From NCBI RefSeq assembly GCF_032854445.1, contig NC_088295.1:12821385-12885384 (forward strand): a DNA stretch of 64,000 nt, given 5' to 3'. The position numbers were made by a program, and so were the translations under genes. The notes beneath the pieces were generated by a model that was given only the letters and a program-made list of their open reading frames with translations, searched no databases and was not told where the DNA came from. Positions 10,121 to 25,948 of this stretch are shown piece after piece (position 1 is the first letter of the stretch; each line of letters starts with the position of its first letter). The DNA is from Liolophura sinensis. Its lineage: Eukaryota > Mollusca > Polyplacophora > Chitonida > Chitonidae.

Positions 10121-12689
10121 AGGCAATCAATCCTTGGAAAGTATTGATAGCGTAAATCGATCGGCAAGCAATTATACCAGAGTAATTATTTCAACTAAAT
10201 GTGTGGCACTCATGCGCCCATTCAGTGCAAAACTGTGTCAGAAAAGAGCCAGTTTCTTGTGGGCGAATACCAGCCCTTACAAGTCCGGTTCTCCGACTCG
10301 TTCTGTCTTTTCAATATACTACATTACTGTTATATAGCTGGTTTCATGGGCAGCAGCCTGCACGCCAAGCTTCAAATCTTAGTAGGCTTACCACGACATC
10401 ATGGCCATAAACACCCGGTGGAAGTTGACTTGATACGCATTCGGAGTAAAGAAAACACAATCTTTATTTATCTGTAGGTGCTGGATACTTTGTCTTCTGC
10501 TTCTTGTTCTGCTTTTGTTTCTTTTCCATTTTTTTTTTCTATTTTTTATTTTTGGAAATTATTGCCCCAACCATTGCCGGGGTGGTCAGGGCGGTTCCGT
10601 CACCAATGTAACTTCGAAATAATATCACTTCAGCCACGTGTAGAGTTAGTTAAAGCCGTCAGTGTGTTAATCAGCATGTATGTGTATGATGACTCGCATG
10701 TTTATGCAATATGATGCTGACTTCATCTCCTAACTTATTAGATAATGAATTCGACATCTTATAATGAGGAAATGATTGCGAACCAATGTGTGCAGAAATA
10801 ATGAATTCGTATGCTTAGCAATTTGTTGTCAGCCACCAACTGTGAATCGAAGAAAGGCGACCTAGACTTTTAGGTAGGCTTTAATCGATTAAAGGTGTGT
10901 TTTCCTTGATTTGTGAAAATATTGTCACACTGGCAGAACAGGTACATTTAGGAATCGAAGCGAAATCCTAGCTAGAATGTAACAATATGGCACTAAATGT
11001 CCATGGCAGCATGTACCGGAGCACTAGTTTACTGCAGGGATACGTGTAGGCTTACAATGCGCCTGTGTATTTATGTGTACGGGGTACCAAAATATTGATA
11101 TTCATTGTCAACGGCAATCTGCCGAAAATATATATTTATTATTTCATTTGGGTTTCCAAAGGAGTGACAGCCAGATGTATGTGAAATGAAATTTGAAGCA
11201 TGGGTATTATAAACCTATACATATATCATATTACTGGTTGTAAACCAGTTCTGCTATTTGAAAATAAAATGAAGTCACTAAATTATGTTTCAGATGAATC
11301 GAATCTTTTTTTTAACATATTTGTTCGTAAAATTGAAAATGGGGAAAAAACGCAAATTTGTGGTGAAGACTACCTACTTTTCTGATCAATGTATATGTAC
11401 GTGTTATTGGGGCTGACCACTGCGACTTGACCTATATATGTACAGCATGAATGTTCCCTGGCATTTACTGCTCTTACAATTCTATAAAATTCTACTGCCT
11501 AACTTTTCATATTTTCTTGGTTATTGCCAGTGTGTGTGACTCAGCCCACGTATTGTGCCTTTAGCATTCAACGTAAGGAATAACGCTCTCATGGTATAGT
11601 TATATAATACAGGCTAGGACTATAATCAACAGTATTCTGTTAGTGTCGGTCAAATTGGTAAACCACTGCACGGACTTTTCATGCTCGTGCAACCGCCTAC
11701 CATTCTGAAAAATCAAAACGCAAGTTGCGCAACATCCAGAACTCTATTCACGCAGGACCTTTGGGCTGTGTGCATAAATGTTTCAACCATGCATGAAGTC
11801 ATGCTCTCCAACATCTAATGACAAATCATAAGAACTGAAGTAATGAAATGTAACCGATAACAGTTAATATAAAAATGCCAGTGCTATATGCGATTATACA
11901 AGTAAAATATTGGTATACCTATAATTTTATATAAAAACTACTTTTTCTTTGAGCAGTTCTCAAACATACACTATATATTGTATATAAATGGACATACTTG
12001 GGTTTAACTTAATTTCTCCCTGTTTTGCCTTAACTACAACCTTAATAGTTTACAAGAAAAAAAAATATTATTTATTATTTATTTATGACTCCTACTTATG
12101 CATCATATTTAATTTTTTAATACTATTACGATTTCTCCGTACATAAATTTTAATTTGACTGCATTCTTAAGTTTTTATTCTACATCAGTTTTAATCATAA
12201 GTACACCTTTGTCTGCTGTCTACATGTTCCTCGCATTTAAACATACTCTGCACCTGTTCATTGCACTTTTGTACATATTACATTTAAAAGAACTCTTACA
12301 ATTTGTTTTTTATTTTATGTCAACTACGGAATTTGTCAACCACCTTGGTTCAGTTTTGTTGATATTTTAGAAAATCCTGAAATATTGTTAATTATATTCT
12401 TTAGTGAAGACTTGGCCGTCTTGAATCTGCTACTACCCGCTCATACTTATAACTTTCTGGAACATACTGACAATGGGTAATGAATTAATGCAGCACCGTG
12501 CGGCAGTTCGTCTCTTCAGGTGTGTCTTTCTGAGATCTGCTAGATTCTCTTTCCTCTTTTATACTGCCTGTATACTTGCTTGTAAAATATATGAAACTGT
12601 GCCTACTATGAACTTTACACATCCTATGACCACATCAAAGTACCGCATACAGTTTCGTCCATTGTTATTTCGTGATGAAAATCGTAATA
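10121..12689. other. Intergenic AT-rich DNA, no gene recognised
   Basis: No conserved protein blocks or RNA genes are seen. The first few hundred bases may be the hAT 3' end. A T-rich tract lies at about 10528-10555 and an A/T-rich stretch at about 12055-12120. Confidence 0.5.
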
Positions 12690-13680
12690 TTACTTAGACT
12701 TAGTTTTTCTAATCTCTGCGACTTTGATGTTATAGCTTTAACAGAGACCAATCTCACTTCTCATATCCCAAGTAGTTCTCTGTTAATGCTTGGATTTCAC
12801 GAGCCTCTTAAATGTGATCGCGACCAAGCTTTTGGTGGAGTATGTGTCTATGTGTCGGAAAGACACCTGCATCCTGAATTATCTCCGAACCAGTACAATC
12901 ACGATCTCCGAACCACGATTAAAGTCAACAACAGTGCAACTCGTAGGCCTCTGTTTTGACATAGTTAAAGCCCAGGTTGATGGCAAGAAAGTGTTTTTCA
13001 TTTTTTTTCTTTGGGGGTGGGGGTGAGGGAGTGGGATATCTCTACGGCTTTGATCGACTTTTGGCACAAAGGCATACTAGCTAAATTAAAGTCACTTAAT
13101 TGCAGATTATTTACAAGATCGACGGCAAGGGGTTGTTCTAAACGGTTCTCATTCAAATCTTAGAACTTTAAAAACTGGAGTTCCCCAGGGCTCCTTCTTG
13201 AGGCCTTTATTGTTCCTTGTCTATATTAATGACATTCTAAATGAAATTACTAATAATATCAATTTATTTGTTGGTGACACCTGGCTTTACGTTATAGCCG
13301 ACCAACTGACAAAGGAAAACATTAATAGTTCCATAGCTGACGACCTTGAAAACCTTTGGGCTAAAACTTCGCTTGTTGACTTTAATGCAACAAAGACTGT
13401 AGCACTTACTGTTTCAAGAAGCAGGGAACTATTGCAGTTATCATTTTCAGGGGAAATATAACCTTAGCCATGTTCAGAGCACTTGAATATTGTTTTAGTA
13501 GAAAATGCCTAGAAATTATGTACGAATGTTTTATAAGATCATCTGTGGAATATGCAGATATAGTTTGGGACAATATTAGTGAAGGCCAAGTAAATACCAC
13601 TGAAAACCTCCAAAAGAACGCACTACGTGTCATCACTGCTTTAACTAAGGTGCTGCCTCTAACCTAATCTATAAAGAGTC
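12690..13680 (+). pseudogene. Non-LTR retrotransposon remnant (endonuclease and reverse transcriptase)
   Basis: Near 12720-12860, FDVIALTETNLTSHIP and GGVCVYVSE match the APE-type endonuclease of LINEs. Near 13170-13270, LKTGVPQGSFLRPLLFLVYI then INLFVGDTWLYV match the reverse transcriptase palm; the catalytic F/Y-A-D-D is altered to FVGD, so it is dead. Near 13500-13660, SRKCLEIMYECFIRSSVEYADIVWD matches the post-RT region. The large gap between endonuclease and RT has been deleted (about 1 kb remains of an ORF usually over 2.5 kb). It resembles the Jockey/CR1-like group, but the clade is not certain. Confidence 0.75.
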
Positions 13681-18004
<4,324 letters not shown>

Positions 18005-18199
18005 TAATAATCACATTTTGGGTACATGCCCGAATGTGTTTACTGATTTTAAGATGTCCCAAGGAATCGCTGTTGATTTGCTGTCGATGGGCCCTGGTTC
18101 TGTTGTGCAGAGTTTCTCCAAATCTCCATTTTCTCTTCTATATTTTCGACATCTATTACAGAGCAGGACGTAAATCAAATTCTTGGAGTTACAATTCAT
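18005..18199 (-). pseudogene. Penelope-like element GIY-YIG endonuclease scrap
   Basis: The minus-strand frame begins CNSKNLIYVLLCNRCRKY, the pattern that opens the GIY-YIG nuclease of Penelope-like retroelements (Cys-x-Ser, IYxLxC, spaced cysteines). The following YIGET-type block is degraded to a form with two Arg residues, and the remainder is recognisable only as spacing. No reverse transcriptase was found beside it. About 60 residues remain. Confidence 0.5.
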
Positions 18200-19165
18200 A
18201 CCTGCATTTATGATTAAGGACTTTTTAGCATTTATGAACGCAAATTTGGACTCTGTTATTACATGAGTACATCATTTACATCATTTACATCGTTTGTCAT
18301 GGCATTTGCTGACAGAATGACTCCGTAGATTTCGAACTGAATTTGGCCTTGGTTAATAGTTATTTCAAGGTTCAAGTTTGTTTGCTTTTAGAAAGTTTGT
18401 TCCCTCAAAATTTACGAAATTGATCATTCTACAGTAAGAGAATTGGGTTTGTTTGCATGGCAGCATGTACGTTGTAATTGTTGGAGTCAAATGAAGGGGC
18501 TAATGGTGTTCGTAAACGGTGCAGATCAATAGAGCATCCTTTTCAGTTCCCCTGTCAATAAGTTTCACAGGCCATATACATTTGGAAAGTCCTGAGTTCC
18601 TTGTCTTACATCACGTATAGAGACTTGTCCACAAGAATGGTACATATTCGTCTTGCTAAATTGTACGGTACTTGGGTTTTAGTGTGCCTTGAGTGACATG
18701 ATTTGAATGATAAATACTGTTTGGTGTCTGTTCGTTTGTAGTATATGACGGTTATTATTTAATCATCTCTTCTTTTTAGTAAGATCTCAAGAAAGGGCAG
18801 TTCATGTTCACTATAGTTGTCATGCTAAATTGTACATTGTCATCACGATCATTTTTACTGTGCCTTCTTACGTAAGAGACAAACACACTGAACCGGGAGA
18901 TTCCTTCTGCAGTTTTCATTTAAAAAACTTATACAGCACCATATCGCATGATTTAAATATAATTCCAAGAAACAATTTTTTTGAGGCTATATTTTCCACA
19001 GCGGTAAAAACTAAAATTTTCATTGACTTAAAAACTTGATTGTAAGGTTATTCTGCAGGGATGATTTCACAGAAAATGACAATTTTTTAAACCTTACTTA
19101 GACATATTTTTATGAAGAATATGATATTCAATATTCTAATGAAGAAAAAGCATGACGTGACGTTG
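18200..19165. other. Intergenic DNA, no gene recognised
   Basis: AT-rich sequence without coding blocks. It may include more of the degraded Penelope-like element, but nothing is identifiable by eye. Confidence 0.4.
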
Positions 19166-19167
19166 CA

Positions 19168-19265
19168 TCTATTTATTTATTTGGTGTTTAAAAACTGTAC
19201 TCAACAATATTTCAATTATAGGACAGTGGCCAGCATTGTGCAGAGTCAGGGTAAACCCACGATCC
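19168..19265 (-). mobile_element. SINE 3'-end fragment (same family as 51974-52254)
   Basis: ATTTATTTATTTGGTG, then ACTGTACTCAACAATATTTC, then GGCCAGCATT line up with the 3' half of the full SINE at 51974-52254. Divergence is high. The fragment runs directly into the minisatellite. Confidence 0.6.
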
Positions 19266-21400
19266 CTGACCCTAGTACGCCAGATGAGCCCCCCAACCCC
19301 ATATTCGTGTACAGCAGAACAGTCACTCAAACTGGCCCGTGTACGCCAGATCAGGCTTCCATAATGACCCCCATACGGTAGAACAGGCACTCAAACTAGC
19401 CCCTGCACGCCACATCAGGCTCTCACACAGAAACCTGTGCGCCAGCTCAGACTCCAACACTGACTACAGGGCAGAGCAAACACACAGACTGTCAGCTATG
19501 CGGTAAATCAGGTTCTCACACGGACACCTGCACGTAAGATGATGCTCTCATACCGACCCCTGTATACCAGATCAAAATCTCACACCGTTCCCTATACGCC
19601 AGACCAGGGTATCACACTGACCGTATACGTCAGATAATGGTTTCACACTGACCCGTGTATGCCAGATGATGGTTTCACACTGACCCGTGTATGCCAGATG
19701 AGGGTCTCACAATGATCCCTGGGGTCGGTATAGGTCAGGCTCCCATACCGACCCCTGTACGCCAGATGAGGGTCTCACAATGACCCCTGTACGTTAGATC
19801 AGGGTTTCACACTAGCCCCTATGCGCTAGGCCAGGCTTTCATACCGACCCCTGAGGGCCAGATGAGGCTCTCACAATGATCCCTGTACGCTAGGTCAGGC
19901 TCCCATACCGACCCCTGGACGCCAGATAAGGCTCCCACAATGACCCATGTACGCCAAATCAGGCTTTCACACTAACCCCTGGACGCTAGGTCAGGCTCTC
20001 ATACCGACCCCTTTACGCCAGATGAGGCTCCCATAATGACCTCTGTACGCCAGGTCAGGCTTTCACACTAACCCCTGGACGCCAGGTCAGGCTCTCATAC
20101 CGACCCCTGGACGCCAGATGAGGCTCCCATAATGACCTCTGTACGCCAGGTCAGGCTTTCACACTAACCCCTGGACGCCAGGTCAGGCTCTCATACCGAC
20201 CCCTGCACGCCAAATAAGGCTCCCATAATGACCCCTGTACGCCACAGCATCCTTTCACACTAACCTCTGGACGCCAGGTCAAGCTCTCATACCGACCCCT
20301 GTGCGCTTGACCAGGCTTTCATACTATTCCCTGTACGCCACAGCAGCCTTTCACACTAACCCCTGGACGCCAGGTCAAGCTCTCATAACGACTCCTGTAC
20401 GCCAGATGAGGCTCCCACATTGACCCCTGTGCGCCAGATCAGGCTTTCATACTAACCCTTGTACACAAGGTGAGGCTCCCAAACTGACCTATGTACAACA
20501 AAGCAGGCACTCAAACTGATCCCTGAACGCCAGGTCATGGTTTCACACTAACGCCTGTACGCCTGATGAGGCTCCGACACAGACCTATGTACGCCATATG
20601 AAGCTCCCACACTGACCTATGTACGAGCATAGCAGGCACTCAAACTGAACCCTGTACTCCAGATCAGATCTATGTACGCCAGAGGTTACTTTCATAAAAC
20701 TTTGTAAATAATCTTTTCGTACCTTTTCTGGTGAAGAACGTCGCGTTATTGCAGTATAACCCAGACAACGTCTTTTACGACGAAGTAGATATGATAAATA
20801 TGACAAAGTTTTGTGATAGTGGCCCCAGGTCAGGCTCTCACACCGACCCCTGTGCTCCAGATTAGGCTAACTGACCCCTGTGCGGCAGATCAAGCTCTCA
20901 CACTGACCCCTGAAGACCAGATTATTCTGCCACACCGTCCGATATATGTCAGATCAGGCCCTTACACTGACCTCTGTACTCAAGGTCAGGCTCTCACACC
21001 GACCCCTGTACTCCAGGTCAGCATCTCACACTGACTCCTATAGTCTTGTACGCCACATCCGAGTCTCATGCCGGTGTACCCATGTGCGACAGGTTATGCT
21101 GTCACACTGACCCCTGTGTGCAGATCAAGCTCTCACACCTACCCCCATATGCCAGATCAGACTCGTACGTTTGTCCTTGTACACTAGATCAGGCTCTCGC
21201 ACGCCCTCACTGACCTCCGCATGCCGACATGTAGTGACCTATTTTCAGCAGACCAGACTCTAACTGTCTCCCTCCATACGCTCAATTACTTCACAAATCA
21301 GGCTCTCACTCTGACCTCCAAACACCAGGCCATGAACGCCCAGCTTTACACCAGTCAAGGAACGACTTGCAGATCTGGCACTCAATCTCTTCCTCTTTAC
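19266..21400. repeat. 32-bp minisatellite with 96-bp higher-order repeat
   Basis: About sixty tandem copies of a 32-bp unit with core TACGCCAGATCAGGCT followed by a variable CTCACACTGACCCC-like half. Around 19980-20230 three variants (CTCATACCGACC, CCCATAATGACC, TTTCACACTAACC) cycle with an exact 96-bp period: GGCTCTCATACC starts at 19994, 20090 and 20186. Divergence rises toward both ends. The array is interrupted at 20688-20820 by an inverted-repeat element. There is no lasting open frame, as expected since 32 is not a multiple of three. Confidence 0.93.
20688..20820. mobile_element. Small MITE-like element with terminal inverted repeats
   Basis: The 133-bp non-repeat interruption of the minisatellite is bounded by 18-bp inverted ends (20688-20705 and 20803-20820) that match at 16 of 18 positions, sharing AAAACTTTGT. 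It has no coding capacity. A target-site duplication is not obvious. The family is unknown. Confidence 0.55.
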
Positions 21401-21984
21401 GCCACACCTTCTTTTCTACATCAACCTCTGGTGACAGCACTGCAAGTTGCGCCAGGGGTTCGACGGTCCGCCTGGTAATCAGATCACACCTGTATATAAT
21501 ATAATCGGCAATCTTAATTAGTACACCCCTGACTATATATCAGTCAGTATAAGAGTACTTTCCTAGCTAGAGCCTGACGATCAGGTGTCAGTATCCTGTC
21601 TGTTAGTGGAACACCATGTCTGCTGTCTGCAGCATGACGTTCCAGTGAGGCAGCACCCTCCGTCAGACAGGAAAGGAAACACCGCAGTGTTATCACCAAA
21701 GTAAACACGCACCCTATGGCAAACCAACAAGCAAACAAACCCTGAGTAAGCCACTGACCTTTGGCAAGTTACTGACGAACAGCCTCGCGCGTTATATTGA
21801 TGGAACACAATTAAGTGGCCTTCAACGGACGTAGGAGACTGTGCCAGCGGTCACACGAACGTGGTCGACCACCCGTAAAGGCGCTTGGCCCGATTGATGT
21901 ACATTGTAATAAGTGTCCATCTATTTTCTGGACTAGTTCGACCCCTTGTTTCAACCTATACGTGTTTACGCAAGAGCGAAAGAA

Positions 21985-22095
21985 TTTACATGGGTTGTCT
22001 GTCCACGGCCAGAATTGAACCCTATACCTAGAGTGCCTCGTGATTAAAACTCGTGCGCTTTACTCACCGAGTTAAATCCCACTCCCTCCACCCAC
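21985..22095 (-). mobile_element. tRNA-derived SINE head
   Basis: The minus strand shows an A-box-like stretch TTTAACTCGGTGAGTAAAGC and, about 30 bp on, a strong B box GGGTTCAATTC. This is a tRNA-type polymerase III promoter. The flanks do not form a clean acceptor stem, so it is a SINE or tRNA pseudogene rather than a working tRNA. Confidence 0.5.
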
Positions 22096-25000
22096 TAACG
22101 ACTATACCATAAAGCCGCGGTCACAAGGTACGAATTCGACTAGTAGAATGAAAATAGAACATGCGCTATTTCATGCGATTTTAGCAACCAACAACTCCAA
22201 TATTGGCTACAACATCGCCATGCTCAGTCATTCCAGCTGTAGTAATCACTATGTAGGTCTACTCCATTATCGTGCATTATTTGCTTCCCAGCTTGCCCAC
22301 TGTGATTTACACCGCTTCCGCGAGTTATGCTTAAACCAATGCCATGTTTCCTACAGTGTCCAGCGTGTGGTATACAGTATATGACACGGATCGAAGTTGG
22401 CTAAATTTTTGAATAATATATGCAATATACACACCAACCAAGCATATCCTCATTTCTTAACTTCGATTAGCTTCTTTACTTCTCAGTCATTGCATCCAGG
22501 GGAGCTTACTCTGTAAGACAAAGCTCGAATTTGGGGTAGCACGATAACCTTGAATATCATTGCATTACTTACTCGAAGGAGGACTTATGTTTCATTTAGT
22601 TAGGCTCTAAACACGCTTTACTCAAGATTTTCAGCTTTTAGTTTTAACGATGCAGACTGTTTCATATGCTTACATGTCTTTAGTTTTAATCACGTGCTGT
22701 CGCATTTAGTGCTGAAATGTTGAGATGCGTGTCACATGCATGTTACACTTGATCACGACCGCAGTCACGAGGTTATCTCCCAGTTCACATCTGCAACATT
22801 CTCTAAAGTTAAACCCGCAGTACAGTACTCTCAACTAATGTCAAGAACATATCCGGATGTGACTCCTTAAGCCACAAGCAGCTCCAAATAAATCCCCTAC
22901 GTTCTTAGAAATATGTATATCCATGACGTGACGATATAAGAGTGAATGTAGGCATGCAATACGCATCTTATAGATCCGGGAGTGAATGTGTGCAGTAAGG
23001 TTGTCTATATATATTTGTGTTATGTTCAAATGTTTAAGCTGTGTACAAGTACGCCTACATATGTACAGATCCATGCATTGTAAGCAAGACCGTGACGGGG
23101 ATATATGCCTACAGACATCCAAATAGGCTGTTTGATACCGCGAGATAAACACAGTTAAAGACAACCCTTAATAATTAATAATATTAATGCTTTATTTCAG
23201 ACAGAAAAATGTGTCCCTATAAACACGAGACACAAAGTTAACACCCAGAAATAAAGCTATCAAATTACATGTCAACAGCATACAGCCTGAAGTTACAACA
23301 AGCTAACAAGATGTCATGCAGGTGACTATCCTAAGGAATTGCCACAGATGGATAGACAATTTAATACGCTGTCATTTCCAACCAAGTTGCACAATGAGAA
23401 TTTGAAATATCATTATTCATATAAAGCAAGCCATATAAACTCATGCCGCGATGACTCCAAGTCCTACGTGCATATTCATCTCGGAATTTGAAGTCATGCA
23501 CCACCATGCGACCAATGAAATTCTTTCCTCGTAACTATATCGTAACTTTTCTTAACTTGCAATGTTAGGCCATAGGCCAGCTATATACTCCCCCATCCTC
23601 TGCAAGGTTTGGGATACAATGTTGTATCCCAGGTAACATGCAGCTTTTGGGGTAAAAAACGTAATAATTTAAGATTTACATTATCACTGGATTTATTTTA
23701 TCACATAGTATCATAGACCTAAATACGTCTTAACTGTCTTAAAGGTTTTTTTTTTTAACATTAGAATTACAGCCTATCTGTAATTTAGGGTTTACATCAA
23801 TCCTATACTTGTCGGCTGTTCGTTATGACTGGTCCTGCAGTCTCAAGTAACATCATACAGGCTGAAACGGTCATGACAATATTGAGCTCAAACAGACAGG
23901 CTGAGTGAGCGCTTAAACTATTGTTGTCAGCATTTGCAACCTTATGTTTCACCACAAGCTGCTGATAAATTAGACGTGTGGACCTACATCCGGGCTTTTT
24001 CATGCTGCCATTCCCACGCTTGATCTTATATCTGACTTACATAGATCCGCATGCGTCAGTCTTTATCGCTTTGCTCTTGTGAAATGAAGATATGTAATGT
24101 TTCCTTTTGACTCATCTGTAAATTAACTGCACTTTCTATGGAATTGGGCCATAAACCGTAGGCCTACATATCGTTACCCGTGTATGCTGACCAGTGATTA
24201 AAACAGCAGAATCTTGTCGTAGATCCTTTACCCTGAATGTCCTCCCTGTTACTTGTGTGTATGGGCCTATATCATCATGTAAATGATGTACAGATCGAAC
24301 TTCGATACATAGTAATATATTCAGAGCGCGCGACATGCATGAGGAACTTCAGTCAGTCTCATCGCGTTTGACCTCTTTTAAAGGTCTGCTCAGACGAGAA
24401 TCTCAGTATGCATGCACGCTTTGCAACGGAAAATTCATAACGGACAAATCTTTTGTGTTGATTCAGCGATTTATAAGACTGTGCGAGTTAACATACTACA
24501 TGGCCTTATGTGTTTGTCCGCATGGTTGTTACCATGCAGACGAGCCACTTTTTTGTCTGTAGAAATGAAAACCACATCTCGGTGGGAGTAGAAACCTGAC
24601 AAACGCCTGGTCACGTGATCAGTGTAGACGGAAATGTGGCACTGTGGCGTAAACGTAGAACAAGACGGCCACTGGAAGTTGAGTTTACGCCGTTAACAGC
24701 CACATGTACTACCTGCGTGCAGCGGTCTCCTTTACACTGTGCTGTGTGGTCACGTACTCCAATGAGGAATAAATTATGTTAATATAATGTATCTGTGATT
24801 TGTACACGGGATAGCTCTGTGTAGTAGCTAGATGCGTGCGTCTGCCAAGAAAAGGAGAGGGTACTCTGTTTTAAAATTTCTTACATGTCGTAAGTACGAA
24901 AAACACACAAAGTTATATTGTTGTACAATCTTATAACTCGTCTATAGTACAATGTTGTAAGTATATATATATATATATATTTTTGTAAAAGAACAACATG

Positions 25001-25135
25001 GAAAATGGCAGAATAATTTAAACTGGAGTAAATGTTTTACTATTCTGATGTAATGATGTAAATGATACTTTCTTGCGGAGTGGGGGGGGGGGGGCAAGAA
25101 ATAATTTACATTGACGTAGTTATTTTACATTTAAG

Positions 25136-25207
25136 GAAATCGTCGTCATATGACTTAAAAATCGTTAAGTACGACGTAAAAACCTGAATCATACACACAT
25201 ACATACA
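25136..25207 (+). mobile_element. SINE 3'-tail fragment (family of 46121-46487)
   Basis: GTCGTCATATGACTTAAAAA and GTTAAGTACGACGT match the tail of the full SINE at 46121-46487, followed by a CATA-rich simple tail. Confidence 0.55.
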
Positions 25208-25839
25208 TTTAGGGAAAATTGTGTTACGCGTTCAGTTAATAATAATGTAAACAACGTAGCCTTTACAACTTACTATAAATATGGATAAAATGAGTGACAC
25301 CTTCAGTAATATATACATTTACTAATACTACATAATGGTTATTTTCAGGCCTTCTCATTGTGGGGATAGACCTATTGAACTAAATGAAGAAAGCACACAA
25401 ACTGAAAAGGAATATATATGAATGCAACGAATTTTCCAACGCGAAATGTGTTTAAGAAGTTATGTATATTCCCCCTACCCCCTCCACACACACACACTGC
25501 CTTCATCCCCACATAAACCATTTATTCCTGTCCCCTACCTTCACCTTCCCCGCCTTTCTCAGCAGGTGATCTCTTAATTGGAATTGTATTATGTCGCACA
25601 TATAACTTAATCACGCATTACTGCTATATATACAGGAGGTGAGGGGGGCGGCAACGCCGCAATCAGGAATTGTACATCACATCTTCCATTCGGTGAATAT
25701 TGTGTCAGTTCCGTGTGAAAGTTGTTCTCGCTAGCTTTTGTCTGGGTTGCTTTTACCCCAATGTCAACAGGCCGGCTATTCCAACTGGCCCCGCCGCGTC
25801 GTCTGATAGCCCAGTATACATCGACGAGGAGATCCCCAG

Positions 25840-25948
25840 GTTGAGTCACGTGATCTGTCTAGGTCACTCATTTGCATAGTATGCCTGCTTGCACCGAGTA
25901 GATGGAAAGAAGGAGGAAGCACAGAGGTGTATGGACGATAGAAATGAG
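25840..25948 (+). promoter_or_regulatory. Possible TET promoter and non-coding first exon
   Basis: A CACGTG E-box near 25849 and a perfect octamer ATTTGCAT near 25870 precede a purine-rich stretch that ends in a consensus donor, GAAATGAG/GTGAGT, at 25948/25949. The first coding exon of TET starts at a splice acceptor (29261/29262), so at least one upstream non-coding exon must exist. This is one candidate; nothing else in the sequence proves transcription. Confidence 0.25.

Larger units (their letters stand above)
21401..25839. other. Non-coding DNA with SINE pieces, no gene recognised
   Basis: This contains a tRNA-like SINE head (21985-22095), a SINE tail (25136-25207), a short TA run near 24964-24981 and a G run near 25081-25094. 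No conserved protein block was seen on either strand. It may include the unmapped promoter region of the TET gene to the right. Confidence 0.45.

Noticed and set aside
7517..10620. GGGGCGG-type ends considered as hAT terminal inverted repeats
   Set aside because: The candidate left (near 7519) and right (near 10565-10600) sequences do not match as inverted repeats and no 8-bp target duplication was found.
19266..21400. Regularly spaced 32-bp repeats considered as a CRISPR array
   Set aside because: The units are contiguous without unique spacers, vary throughout, and lie in animal DNA; it is a minisatellite.
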